A stretch of 64,000 bases of DNA from Inia geoffrensis (lineage: Eukaryota; Chordata; Mammalia; Artiodactyla; Iniidae): assembly GCA_036417435.1 (NCBI GenBank), contig CM070904.1, positions 41,016,408 to 41,080,407 of the forward strand, written 5' to 3'. Below the pieces are notes generated by a model. The model had not been told where the DNA came from and made no database searches. It saw only the letters and a list, made by a program, of their open reading frames with translations. Positions 11,737 through 24,225 of this stretch are shown here, piece by piece (within the stretch, counting starts at the first letter, position 1; the number at the start of each line of letters is the position of its first letter). Made by a program: the position numbers and the translations under genes.

Positions 11737-14700
11737 GGAGTTGTCAGGAGAAAATGAGATGATCCATATATAAAGGAGAAAAAAATCATAGCCCAGTACC
11801 TGATATATACTGAGCACTCAATAAGTACAAAGTGTTATTTGTTCTTTTCCGGACAAATTGCTTTCTTGTGTATTTGCACATTTATCGGGGCCCTGCCGTT
11901 GGTGACACAGTGTATCAAATATTAGAGACGGAGGGATGCACAAATCAACCTTGACTATCAGGAGGTCAAAGCCAATTTGGAGAAACATAAACATGAATTA
12001 TGTAGGTATAATATAAAGAATATTATATTCCAGGTGTGTAAAAAGTATTTTTCAAATGCAAGATTTAAAAGCAAGCAACCCAGAAGAGGAGAGGAGTGCG
12101 TCTTTTAAAGTTTCTATTAAAATGCAGATAGTTCAACTTCTTCATCTGTTGAATGAGGAAATTAGAATATGATCCAACAGCAAAGTTTCGCTAATAAGAT
12201 TATGTGATCACTTCTCTCTGGGAAGGGCGTGACTCAGGCACTGGCCAGATACTTCACTGCCCTGCATCTGGTATGATGTGTATAGGAAAGGTCACTCCTG
12301 AAGCTCCGTGTCAGTTAATATCTTCTTGAGATTAGTCAGTCACCAAGAACATGGCACTAATCTGTGAGTTCTCTACAAGTGCCTTGAGAATCGACTGCTA
12401 ACAGATTTGGTTCTTCCCTAGAAATTGGGGGGTGGGTATGTAAACATCCCATTCAAAGCATCCCAGTTGACTTTAATGGATGACGTCCACAGACCATGAC
12501 TCAAGCACCAGTTTGACACAGAAAAAGCAGTAGATGTGCGAATTTTGGAATGGTATAATAAATAGAACGTATGACAAAAGTTTTGGCTTTTTCAAAATGT
12601 CCCCCAGGGCTGTTCAGTTACTTAATTGAAATGACCAGTCATAAAATGACTCTTCAGGATTTCTTAGTATGTAAACAGAGAATTGAAAGACAAACAGTTC
12701 TAAAGAAATTGTGCAAAGTCATTGTAGCAAGAGCTATTAGTAAGCTGAAATGTGAATAGCTGTCACACACGTCTCAAGAAGAGTAAAGGGTCTCAGATAT
12801 TATTCTCCTTGCCAGAAAACATGTTTGCCTGCAATCTTTTCATAGATACTGGCAGAAGACATCAGACCCCTTGGTCAGAGACAAAAGGCATTTGTTACTC
12901 ACAGCCCTGTCAGTTGCCAGAATGTCATCATTGGTACTGGTTTCTGGAGCCCCAGTTCCCATAGTGCAACACACCGGGGCCTGTGATGCCTGCACGCGTA
13001 GTGAGTTGTGTAAGGGGAGAGAGACATTGAGCCTTCGAGATCCCAGTCCTTCATAATGGGCTAGAAGCAAACTTGTACAACCTTTGCCCTAGAGGGTAGC
13101 TTTACCCTTCTCTTCCAAGGCTGTTTGCTCTATAAACATACTTTAAAAAATAGTCTGGAACAAAATCTGTCATTATCTCTGATCACAAGATATGCAGAAA
13201 TGTGACAGATCCATGGAGAAACTCTCGCTGCAAAACAACAACACACATGCATACACATTGGTTAATATATCCCTTACAACGAAAAATGTAACAAATTGTA
13301 TATAGTGAGTGATCTGCTGATCTGTTTTCTGATTATAATCAAGACCTAGTATCTCCACTATATGAAACCATAGAATGCCCCATGCTCTCCAAAATCTTTG
13401 ATTGGCTAAAAGCAACCTCATTTTACAGTATCCTATCTTGCGGTGTTAGTTCATAAAAGGCAATTATTACAGTAAAAACACACACAATCAACAGATACTT
13501 CTATTTAGAAAATGTCCTCTCTGTTTTGAAAATTACAGCATCCAGACTTCTGGGAAATGTGTTCTATTTCCCAGAATCAAACAGAAACTGTAAAAGTATT
13601 GGGCTATTGATGTTCACCTTTATCCAGGAAGCTCTAAGAAGCATTTATTAAGGGTAGAGAAACAAATATGTAACAGATTGGCTTCTCCTGCAGAAGTTTT
13701 TGAGATGTGAAATTTTAAATGATTCTGCCAAATTTTTGGTTGGTAGAGCTAATATTTTGGAAATTGTCTACTCCAGACAATGAAAGGTTTGTACGTATAA
13801 CCTGCTACCTATTAGTCTCAAGGTAACAAACTTTAAAAAAAATAAAAGATTTTATTGTGGGCATTTTCAGATGTACATGAAGTTGAGATAATAGTTATTA
13901 CACTTTGATAAAATGGAATTATGTGGAAAGAAATACTGAACTGAGAATGAAGTAAATAGAATTCTAATTCTGTCTGTACCACTGATGATGATACTTAGCC
14001 TTAGGCAGGTGGGTTACTCAATTCTGGCTTCAATTTTTCCTTTTATAAGTGAAAGATGATAGAATGTATTCATTCTCACCTCATAGGTATATTAAATACT
14101 AGTGGGAAATACAAATGAAAAAAGTTACATTCTGAAGAAAATTTGTTTATATGTAATTATCTTTTTCTAGTTCCCTGTATAGTCTCCTTTCTCTGAAATA
14201 GAATTGATTGGAGATACTACAGGTACATCATTTCCCCAAAATTCTACATCTGCAATTTTCTTTTTTCTAGTTAGGATATACTATGAAATTGGTCAGACTC
14301 ATTTCGTATTCTTTAGACCAGATAAAGCTTGAAACCACATCTATCATTTTTAAGACTGATAATTTCATTTAAATAAACTATGTAGTTATTTGTTGATTTA
14401 AGAGTACTTTTCCACATTTATGTGTTTAGGCTATGAGAAACTATTATTTGAAGCAAGAGTTAAAGAAATGGAATCTTGGAACTAGTTGAGAGGAAAATTA
14501 GGTAACATTTAAGCAGTAATTATCAACAAGCCTGGTGATATGAATGGCCTATGGTACTTGTCAAATGTATATGTTTCTCAGCTCCTCCCCTGACATTCTG
14601 CTTCAGTGGGTCTAGAAATTTGTGAATTTTTAAAGTGATAAAACAGGTGATTCTTATACAAGAGGAAGGTTAGGGAACATTGACACAATTTAATATTTTT

Positions 14701-17213
14701 ATCCTAAATATGCAAATTGAGACCTGCAGTAGTTGAACTTGCCTGATCCTCAGCGTTGGTCCATTGCAGACCTAAGGGTAAGCCCAGTGCCTTAGACTTC
14801 TGTTCATTGCCCACTTTTTTCACCTATTACCCTGGCCTAAAAGTTAATGTGCTTACAAAATATGCACCATCTCTACTAACTTACACTGATTTTTTTCTTC
14901 ACATTCACTAGTCTAATACTTTCTTTCCAGCTAAATTTGGCAACTATTCAAGTTCTAGGGTCTGGAAAGCAGCCCCAGGAATTACAGAGCTCCTGTAAGA
15001 ACTTGTTCCAATGATAACTTTAGACGTCAAGGTTCAGTGTGGAGTTGGCAGCTTTAGCGTCAAAGCTTTGAATGATTTGCTAACTCTAATTGTTTTTTAG
15101 CTAGGATTTTATGGGTTTCTGTTTCCTGGTTATTCTTACATCTTATAGAAGCTACGTGGCTTTTCTTTATGACCCTGCAGAAAACTTGTATTGTGATAAT
15201 ACTGTGTCAAAGATCCTTGAAAATCTGTAACCTGTTATAAAGACGAAGATGATTATCTTTGTACTCAGTTTCCAGATGGCTCAAGGTAGACTTAAAGCTT
15301 AAAAGATATGGTGGCTATATACCAGGCATCAGTCTATGAATCTTAATTTAGTAAGACTTTCTCTGGCTTTCTCTTTTATTCTTAGCAGAGGGGGAAACCT
15401 TATACAGTGTAATTTAGACCCTGTTGTCACAAGTAAATGTGTTTTGTTCTTATTTTTATGTCAGAAAGAAGGCTTCTTAAAGGAGCTTTATTTTCTTTTT
15501 CTTCCTGTCCTGTTTTGAACATTATATAATACTTATAAACTCAGCTTTCCACAGCAGTTTCCTCATTCCATTTATAATTACAAACATTCTTTACCTATCT
15601 GTTGACCATTTTTATCATGGGGTGGGGAACTTATGAAATAGATCTGTTTCTGAGTGCCTCATGAACATTTCCAAATGAGAATATGGGTGAGCATTTTGGG
15701 GAAAATGTAGGACTCGAAAGAAATTTTTATTCAAGTGTACTTGATATTTGATGTTAGAGGACATAACGGAATATGTTTTGATGTTTATCCAGAGGAATGT
15801 TGAGGCCGGGGCGGGGGTGGGGGCGGGGGTGAAAAGGAGGTCCTTCATAACTCAAGTAAGAGCCACCCTGGGAGGGGATAGCATTGGAGAGATAGAGGAG
15901 AGAGCAAGGGGCTGGGGGATGGCACTGACAGGTGGGTGAGACCCGTAACTAACTGTGGATATGGGCAGGTGAGGTTGGTTTCAAGGGCCTGAATGAGACA
16001 GTCACTGAAAAGACACATGTTGCACGGCTAATTCCTTCACGTATTTTAACAGTATATGTAGCCTTACCCTACTTGCTCAAAGGGTTGCCCTGTATCATCA
16101 TTTATAATCTGCATAATTACTAGACTCCCCACTCCTACCTCAAACCCACCTCCGTTTTCAGAGAAGCCGTATACACATCTGTCCTTGGAAATGTTTCCTT
16201 TTAATTGGAGAGTATTGGAATAGACCAGGAAACTTTATTACTTGTGTTCACGTAACATAGTAGCAATATATTTATTAACTGCCTAATATTAAGTGACTGT
16301 CTCTCAGCTCTAGACTAACCCTTCTCTCTTTATGTAGGTGAAGGCTAGAAGTCGAAGTATAACCTTAGCAGTGTGGTCGTGACCATTCCTGTTATCTTTA
16401 CTAACTGAGATAGTGGAATCATAGTGTTCGCAGTTTGAAAGGGGCTGGATTGATTGTCTGGTGCAGACCTTTCTCTGACACGGTGATTTCCTTTTGAAGC
16501 GTCCCTCAGTGTAGTTTGAGATTGCATGCTAGTGATAACTAATTTATTACTATATAAACTTCCAATTATTGCATAGACTTCTCTTATGTTGAATTGCTTC
16601 TTGTTAATTTCCATCCCTTTCTCCCAGCTCTGTGCTTAGGAGCTACCTAAAATTGATCTATTTTGTATATGAAAACCCTTCAGAATGTAAAGCTAGCCAC
16701 ACTAAACTCCCTACATTTTTTCTCTCTATACCAAACATTCCTGTCTTCAACTTTATCTTCAAGGGTCATATTTTCATATTCTTTCATCATGAAGGATGCT
16801 TAATGAACTCTAATCATTTCATAATGAGGTATGATTTCCTTTCTGTGTGGTTACTTGTCTCTTTAAAAATAAGCCTTTGAATTTGGCCTGGGATTATTAA
16901 CACACTGAATACCCTGTGAAATCTACCCTCTTTCCCTGTTCAGAATTGGTTTGTTTTCTCCCTCCACTTCCATGTCTAAAATTTCTTATGTAGTAAGGCC
17001 CTAAATAATTTATCTTAAAGCAGCCTAAAGGGACAGAGTTCCCTGGGTGAAGGTGGGGAGTATAGGAATTTTAATGGGCCATCTACTTATGTGGCGTCTG
17101 AAAACAGAAGTTGGGTAGATGGGGCCCCAGTTTCTTTCTCTAACAGCATAAAAAGAGATTCCCCTCCCTGCCATGCAGACAATATGGAAGGCTGACTGGT
17201 TTTCCCTCTGGAA
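11737..17213. other. Long unique intronic stretch
   Basis: 5.5 kb without a recognised gene. It contains a G-quadruplex motif (15808-15829) and a possible weak MER5-like fragment near 14540-14670 (GTGGGTCTAGAAATTTGTGA). Open frames at 12571-12759, 12871-13056 and 16345-16614 lack any family signature and are taken as chance. Confidence 0.5.
15808..15829 (+). promoter_or_regulatory. Predicted G-quadruplex motif
   Basis: Four G runs of 4, 5, 5 and 5 are separated by single-base loops (C, T, C) on the + strand, which is the sense strand of the presumed host gene. Such short loops favour a very stable parallel quadruplex. A biological role is only inferred. Confidence 0.75.
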
Positions 17214-17372
17214 TAGTGCTTCTCAGATGTTAATGAACATGCAAATTACCTGGCGATCTTTTAAAATGCAGATCATGAGTCAGTAGGTCTGGGCTGGGAT
17301 TGGGATCCTGCGTTTCTAAGCTCCCAGGAGATGCCTATGCTTTTGCTCCATGGACCACACTTAGAACAGCAC
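17214..17372 (+). repeat. MER5A-type hAT transposon fossil
   Basis: Matches the MER5A pattern: ATAGTGCTTCTCAGATGTTA, GTCAGTAGGTCTGGGCTGGG, and GGACCACACTTAGAACAGC at the end. Confidence 0.8.
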
Positions 17373-17481
17373 TATCCAGTAGAGATCTAATGTGAGTCAC
17401 AGATAGGAGTCACACAGTAATTTTTCTAAGAGTCACATTAAAAAATTCAAAAAGAAAAAAAAAGTCAGAAGAAATAGGTGA
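17366..17481. mobile_element. hAT-like DNA transposon fossil, left part
   Basis: Begins CAGCACTATCCAGTAGAGAT and continues AT-rich. It is interrupted by the SINE at 17482 and resumes at 17693. The complement of its right end (GAGCTGTACGATCCAATATG) resembles its left end, as expected for terminal inverted repeats. Confidence 0.6.
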
Positions 17482-17692
17482 GGGCTTCCCTGGTGGCGCA
17501 GTGGTTGAGAGTCCACCTGCCGATGCAGGGGACACGGCTTCATGCCCTGGTCTGGGAAGATCCCACATGCCGCAGAGCGGCTGGGCCCGTGAGCCATGGC
17601 CGCTGAGCCCGTGCGTCCGGAGCCTGTGCTCTGCAATGGGAGAGGCCACAGCAGTGAGAGGCCCGGGTACCGCTAAAGAAAAAAATAAAAAA
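17482..17692 (+). mobile_element. Young CHR-type SINE
   Basis: Begins GGGCTTCCCTGGTGGCGCAG and ends with an A-rich tail. The target duplication AGAAATAGGTGA lies at 17470-17481 and 17693-17704. It has split a hAT-like fossil. Confidence 0.95.
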
Positions 17693-17945
17693 AGAAATAG
17701 GTGAAATTAATTTTAGTAATATACTTTATCTAGCTTAACATATCTAAAACATTATTATTTCAACATGCAATCAGTATAACAATAACTGAGATATTTCAAA
17801 ATTATTATTAAATAGTTTTTTGTATTAAATGTATGTATTTTGTACTTATAGCACATCTCTTGGATTAGCCACATTTCAAGTGCTCATTAACTACACGTGG
17901 CTATGTGGCTTCTGGGTACCATATTGGATCGTACAGCTCAAGGTA
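17693..17945. mobile_element. hAT-like DNA transposon fossil, right part
   Basis: Resumes with AGGTGAAATTAATTTTAGTA, passes through the AT-rich core and ends TTTCAAGTGCTCATTAACTA, CACGTGGCTATGTGGC and CCATATTGGATCGTACAGCTC. Confidence 0.6.
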
Positions 17946-17974
17946 TAGAGAGTTGGATATCTCAGAACCTGGGA

Positions 17975-18195
17975 ATAATACAAATAGCTAGTATTTGTTG
18001 ATGCTTGCTTTGTACATGACACTGCTATGAGACGTGAGTGCTATATAAATGCTTTAGATGAGTCATTATTATTCCCCATTATACCCATAAGAAAGAAGGC
18101 TCTACACTGGCAGTAACTAGCCTAAAGTCACAATGGTGGGGCCAGAATTTGATCTAGAGTCTGACTCTGGAGCTTGTGTTCTTAACCACTGCTAC
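17975..18195 (-). repeat. MIR SINE fossil, minus strand
   Basis: Antisense MIR order: ATAGCTAGTATTTGTTGATG, then TATTATTCCCCATTATACCC, then GTGTTCTTAACCACTGCTAC. Confidence 0.75.
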
Positions 18196-18904
18196 AGGGC
18201 AGGGGGCCCTCTGAGGGAAGCAAGTACTCAAGAAATGGGAGCAGTGGGCCTTGAGTTTGGGAAGGAGAGGCCAGGCAAGATGGTTCCCTGTGATGGGGTG
18301 TGGCCACTAAACTCTGACACTGAGGTGCAAATTGCTTTTTATGAATGGATGTAGTTTCCCTATGGTATCTTTAAGCCTTTGGTGGTGTTGATTAACTTAA
18401 AGGTTAGTAACAGAGGCTGCCTGTTGACCGTGCCTGTGGGGATTAAGGTTGCAGGGGAAGTAGGGGGGATTTTGGACCTACACCTGCAGTGGTGGATCCA
18501 AGGCCATAGAGGCACCTGGGTCAACTGGCCCAGTGGTCCGGAGGGGAAATGGGATCTGCCCCAGGAAGTGATCTTGCACTCTGGGGGAATCCTCAGACCC
18601 ATTCCCAGGGTCAGGCCTTCCACAGCTGTGTGGGGTGAGGACTTGGATGTTTTGGTTTGCAAACCCAAAGGGAAACAGCAAACCTGCGGGCCCTTCTCTC
18701 CCATCTCAGCAGTGGTTGAGGCATTGGTTATATAAGTTGCATCTATTCCGGGCTGTAATTTACCTGGAGCAGGAGGTTAATTTTAGTTTGAGAAGCTACA
18801 GGATCTCTTTGTCTACTTTAGATTTGTGATCCCTTCTTAACCAAGATGTTTCTACCTTTTTCACCTGGAGACAAGGTTTTCAGTAATTATAGCAACAATG
18901 CTAA
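18196..18904. other. GC-richer segment with open frames on both strands
   Basis: A segment near 18360-18735 is clearly richer in G+C than its surroundings. It has a 118-codon frame on + (18379-18735) and a 114-codon frame on - (18360-18704). Neither shows a domain I know and neither has splice-like borders that join to the host gene. Possibly a remnant of an unrecognised repeat or retroviral element. Confidence 0.3.
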
Positions 18905-19175
18905 TTCGAAAGGTGCACTACTGCATGGTGCCTAAAAGAGCAAGCTCTGGACTCAGAATGTTGTGTTCAGACTCAGTCCATGTCCCCTGCAAACTGTGTG
19001 ACCTAGACAAAATCACTTATTACCCCCTAGGAACCTGTTCTCTCCAAGCCTAAAATGAAACCAATTAATAATAGCTCTGGTTACACAGGGCTGTTATAAG
19101 CATTGGATAAAACAGTAAACATAAAATGCTTATTAGCTCAGTACCTGGCACTGAGAAAAGTAAATGTTAACTCTT
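18905..19175 (+). repeat. MIR SINE fossil
   Basis: Order follows MIR: GCAAGCTCTGGACTCAGAAT, AAACTGTGTGACCTAGACAA, ATAGCTCTGGTTACACAGGG, GTACCTGGCACTGAG. Confidence 0.8.
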
Positions 19176-20360
19176 AAACTGTCATTGCTATTCTTCCCCT
19201 TACGTCCCATTATTCTATTTGCCAAGCTGAAAAGTCATCCAGTCATTTTTTTTTACCATAAAACTTTTAAAGTGCCCCTTGCCCTCTTTTGCATTCTTTA
19301 GCATTTTTACAGGCCCAATTTATTCCAAGCTTCAGCCCTTATAACATTATTATAATGCCATGCTAAACTCACTAACATATGGTCTTGGCTGTGTTTCCTT
19401 CTTTTTAAATTTGTGCAAGCCTTTACAATGTGTGCTCATCGGAGAGTTCCCATGCAGCCCCACAAGCCCCCTTGGAGCTTTATTCTGTCACATCCTCTAT
19501 GGTGTTCTTGTAATTTGGGAGGGTCAGAATTCCTTTCAGGGTGAGCCTATACCATAAAATGTATTCCATCTTATGAGATTTAGCCCACGGCTTTTGGAAC
19601 TTTCATTTCTGAATTCTGGGTGCAAGTCTAGCTCAGCTCCTGCGTCTGTCACAAACTCTTAAGGAACTTGAAGGGAAACCAGGGTGCAGCAGGACCATCC
19701 ATGGCTGGTTCCCAATTGACCCATCTCTGTCTTGGAACAAGGCTCAGTCTCTGAACGCACTCTCCAAATAGAGCTCCAGTGAAACAATGATTTAATGAGA
19801 AATGGATGTTTTCCTGAAGATTTGGAGGAAGAAAATAATGAAGAGACATATCCTACATCATACTCTTCAACTCAGTAGCATTTTTCATTGGGCCATTAGG
19901 CACAGTGTTCTGCCTCAATTTTATCCTCCAAATTCTTATTCTCTGGTGGCTTCTTTATCTTTTTTCTTCTTTAAACTCATACTCTCGTCCTCCTTCTCCT
20001 TCTTCTCCTTCTTTAGGACAATTCACTTCTTTTTATGTTAACCATACTATATTTAGCCAATCAAAAGTCTGAGGGTTAGAAAAATAGTGTCTGTATACCG
20101 CCACTAAATAGGACTGTAGGGGACAGAATCTCAGTTAATCCCATTCAGATTGCTTTCTGCCAGTGCTCTTGTCATGTCTACACTGCCAAAGATAGCCTCT
20201 CATTTGTCAGACTTTGTTCTGGGGTAGCAGCTCCTTTCCCTACTTTCTTTACAACTTTCAGTATGAATGTACTGTCAATAGATTCTTCTAGAATTTCTGC
20301 TTTTGGTTGAATGAGATTTTCATAAAATATTTGCACAGTTAAAATTCTCATTTTACCATA
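19176..20360. other. Unique stretch with a pyrimidine tract
   Basis: No gene recognised. A TTCTCC-type pyrimidine repeat occupies about 19985-20015. Confidence 0.4.
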
Positions 20361-20566
20361 GGGGCTTCCCTGGTGGCGCAGTGCTTGAGAGTCCACCTGC
20401 CGATGCAGGGGACGCGGGTTCGTGCCCCGGTCCGGGAAGATCCCACGTGCCGCGGAGCGGCTGGGCCCGAGAGCCATGGCCGCTGAGCCTGCGCGTCCGG
20501 AGCCTGTGCTCTGCAACGGGAGAGGCAACAACAGTGAGAGGCCCACGTACTGCAAAAAAAAAAAAA
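20361..20566 (+). mobile_element. Young CHR-type SINE
   Basis: Full young copy starting GGGGCTTCCCTGGTGGCGCA and ending in a run of 13 A. A second A run follows at 20581-20591. I did not find a clear target duplication. Confidence 0.93.
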
Positions 20567-23140
20567 GATATACAAACATTAAAAAAAAAAAATTGTTGCG
20601 TGCAGCTGTATCTCATTTTATGATATAAAAACATCTATATTACTTTGGAAAATTCAGTTCACCCTCTCTTTTAAAAATACGTAGGAATACTTTCAGAATT
20701 AATGTTTATTTGTATTTAAATAAGCTATGAGTACATCCACACTGCTTTTAATATAAAATCATCTAATTGTGTTTTTAAATTAAATAACTATCTCATTATT
20801 TTTGTTGCTTTTTCTCTCAAATTAAGACTTCATAGAAAGCAACTGTAATATTTTAAAACATAAATCACTGTCTTTTTGATATTCTAACCTGTTTCGCTCT
20901 GATGATATATTTAAATGTACAAAAAATTGGAGTATGCAACTTTTCAAGACAGCTTTTTAATAACTTGACTACTGTCTAAACAAAAGACAAAATTTGTAAA
21001 ATTCTACAGCATTTCAGCTGTTTTAAATGTCTGTTTTCTCTGTATGCATCAGAATTCTGCCAGAGAATAACATATCGTATTAGTTAATGTATTATCTCCT
21101 GATTGTTGCAAAAAAAAATTCAGCGTGTAGATTCCAACTTCAAGCAAAACACAGGTACTGAGAAGAACTGTAGTCAAATTAAAAAGATAGATTCCAACCT
21201 ACACACATGAAAGTGTGCACTGAATTCAAGAATGTGAGAGCCTTGAGCTGGAAGAGTCTAACATGGTGAAGAAAAGGGAAAGCCAGAATCACACTGGCCG
21301 GGTTCGGGTCCTGCCTCTGCTTTTGCTAATTATAGAAGCTGGGGCAGAGTTTTAAAATTTCAATTGTCTCACTGGAAACTGGAGATACTAGTAGCACTTG
21401 TCTCATAGAATATTTTGCTAATTGAACCAGGATATACTTGTAGACTGCTTAGTCTACAAACTTAAGGTCAATATGTGATCCAGTCCATGCATTCCCAAAG
21501 GAGATGATATTTCCCCCAAGGGGACAAAAAAGGGTTCTTGGGGGGAAAAAAATCTTACACTTTTTACATATAAAGTGTATGTATATAAAACTTACTTACA
21601 CACAGTATATTTGTGGTGTGAAAATGTTATAGGGGAAAAAGGGAAAATAAGGGAAAAAAATGTTTACAAATGCTCCTTGGGGAGGAGGTAACATAACAAA
21701 GGTGAGAAACATTGGATAGTCTCTTTATTTTACAGATCAGTTGCTAAACAATTTGCCCAATTTACACAGGTAGTGGTAGACTTTCAGTTTAATGGATTTT
21801 AATGACAGTATTGACATTTGGCCAGTTGGCTTTTCAAAATCATACTCAATAAATTATTCAGAACATTGACTCCCTGACCTGCTAATCATAAAGATTTTCG
21901 AAGATAAAAGTCCTTATTGCACTCTCTGCTACCCCCTTTCCAATCCTGACCCAGTTCTTCTGAGTTGGATCTACCTTAGACCCCACTGGTTTATCCAAGT
22001 GGGAAGCTACTACTTTATAACATTGGCCTTGACATAGTGAAGAGCTATAGAAAGTAGGACTTGTAATGTATGAATAGGCCTGGGAGGAAAAGAACTTTCA
22101 ACCAGTTTTGCAATGCAGGGTTTTTGGTTTGTAATTTTTATGTTACTTCTAAAAATGTATAATGCAATTTCTCGTACAAAAGAGTGAGCTATTCTGCATT
22201 TAAAAATGTTTTAGGTGGTGTCTCATTCCCCTCACTACTTAGGAACCTGGTGAATCCCATGAGCCTTCCTTTGAAGTCAAATTAACTTGTTCAGTCTAAA
22301 ACAGTTTGCAGATTTAAAGCAGTGTATGCTAACAAGGCTATCAGGTACAGTGAGCCCTTTTCTTTCCCTTCCTTTAAAAACAGGATGGTGCGCATATTTG
22401 TTTTAGAGAGCAATAGTTCTTTCTTGGCCCTCTAAAATTATCACCAGATATTTCCCCTTTTGTGGCCCCTTAGGAATGGCTTTAAGCTTTGGAGTTAGTG
22501 ATGTTCTTGGAGGACTGTGTCACCTCAGAGAACATGGATTTTACCATTATTTAAAATTTCCATTGAGTTATTCCTGGGTTGAAACATCCACCTTCTATAC
22601 CCACCTAAATCAGACCTTCTAAATCAGATGAAGGCCCTTCTTGCTGATGGAGTAACAGGGCATCCTGTGACCGGTACTGAAGTCTGGGAGACTTAGGTCT
22701 GCTTTCTTTTGCCACCTTCTGACCTTTCTTACCAGATCTTCCTGTTCCGTGTCCCTTTCCCTGTCTCTGCTCTCTGACACATTTCTATCTCAACCACGTT
22801 TTTGGGGGTTTCTTTTGGGGTTTTTTGTATTTTTAAAATATCCTTTTTCTTTCCAATTCTTGCACAATGGACTTAGGGAAGTTTTACGGTCACCTCGGTT
22901 TTTCCTCAGTTGATGGGTTGGATATGGTTGATAAGGAAAAAGAATTGGGCTAGTGATGCTATGTGTACCCAGTGGAGGGTGAGCTTTACAGCCCTCCTTC
23001 TCCAAGTTCCAAGCTTCCTTAATGGCTTCTTTGGTCATCCTTTGCTCTTTAAGAAAATCTAGGGGTGGGCTGCTTATTGTGAACTCATTGTAATAACTTA
23101 GGGATGACTTTAATCTTAAATTTTATTTTTTATAGATGTA
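20567..23140. other. AT-rich intronic stretch
   Basis: No gene recognised. A MIR-like fossil may lie at about 21285-21465 (TCCTGCCTCTGCTTTTGCTA). On the minus strand near 22790-23038 there is an 82-codon frame with a degenerate C-x-x-x-x-K-G-like stretch that weakly recalls a retroviral nucleocapsid knuckle. The evidence is too thin to call. Confidence 0.35.
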
Positions 23141-23480
23141 TTTGTTTATTTTATTTTTGGCTGCATTGGGTCTTTGTTGTTGCTCATGGGCTTTCTCTAG
23201 TTGCAGTGAGCGGGGGTTACTCTTTGTTGTGGTGCACAGGCTTCTCTTTGCTGTGGCTTCTCTTGTTGCAGAGCACAGGCTCTAGGTGCGTGGGCTTCAG
23301 TAGTTGTGGCACATGGGCTCAGTAGTTGTGGCTTGCGGGCTGTAGAACACAGGCTCAGTAGTTGTGGCGCATGGGCTTAGTTGCTCCCCAGCATGTGCAA
23401 TCTTCCCGGACCAGGGTTCGAACGCGTGTCTCCTGCATCGGCAGGTGTACTCTCAACCGCTGTACCACCAGCGAAGCCCC
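23141..23480 (-). mobile_element. Long-form CHR-type SINE, minus strand
   Basis: The antisense order runs from TTTATTTTATTTTTGGCTGC through repeated TCAGTAGTTGTGGC blocks to GTACCACCAGCGAAGCCCC. Confidence 0.9.
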
Positions 23481-23724
23481 AGTAATAATTTTAAGTACGT
23501 TTCAGAATCACATCAAAAACACCCACCTTGCTCCTCATTTTCCTCTAAAACACCTACCTTTCCTGAGGTTTGGCCTTTAATACTGATATTTTTAAACCTT
23601 TTTTTTTTTTTCATTTTATTTCTCTTTAAGAATTTTTTAGAAGGGGACATAATGTTCACCTATTCATTTTCCTAATTAATTATTACTAGTCTGAGAAATG
23701 ATCAGAAAGAAATTTTCAAAAGAA
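23481..23724. other. Short unique stretch
   Basis: T-rich at 23599-23611. Nothing else recognised. Confidence 0.35.
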
Positions 23725-24225
23725 GATGTGGTACGTATATACAATGGAATATTAGTCATAAAAAAGAATAAAATAATGCCATTTGGAGTGATATGGATGG
23801 ATCTAGTGGTTGTCATACTGAGTGAAGTAAGTTAGAGAAAGACAAATATCATATGATATCACTTATATGTGGAATCTAAAAAAATGGTACAAATGGACTT
23901 ATTTATAAAACAGAGACAGAATCACACCTGTAGAAAGCAAACTTATGGTTACGAAGGGGGAAAGGAAGGGGGGGAAGGATAAACTGCGAGATTGGGATTG
24001 ACATATACACACTACTATATATAAGATAGATAACTAATAAGAACTGACTATATAGCACAGGGAACTCTACTCAGTACTCTGTAATGACTGTATTGGCAAA
24101 GAATCTATAAAAGAGTGAAGATATATATGTGTGTGTTTAACTGATTCACTTTGCTGTACAGCAGAAACTAACATGACATTCTAAATCAAATATACCCCAA
24201 TAAAATTAATTTTAAAAAGAGGAAC
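23725..24225 (+). mobile_element. LINE-1 3' end fragment
   Basis: Contains the end of ORF2 (ATACAATGGAATATTAGTCA near 23740), the 3' UTR purine tract GGGGGAAAGGAAGGGGGG and the terminal ACCCCAATAAAATTAATTTT. Confidence 0.92.

Noticed and set aside
12571..13056. Group of short open frames as a small gene
   Set aside because: No known domain, no start context or splice sites that stand out, and frames overlap on both strands.
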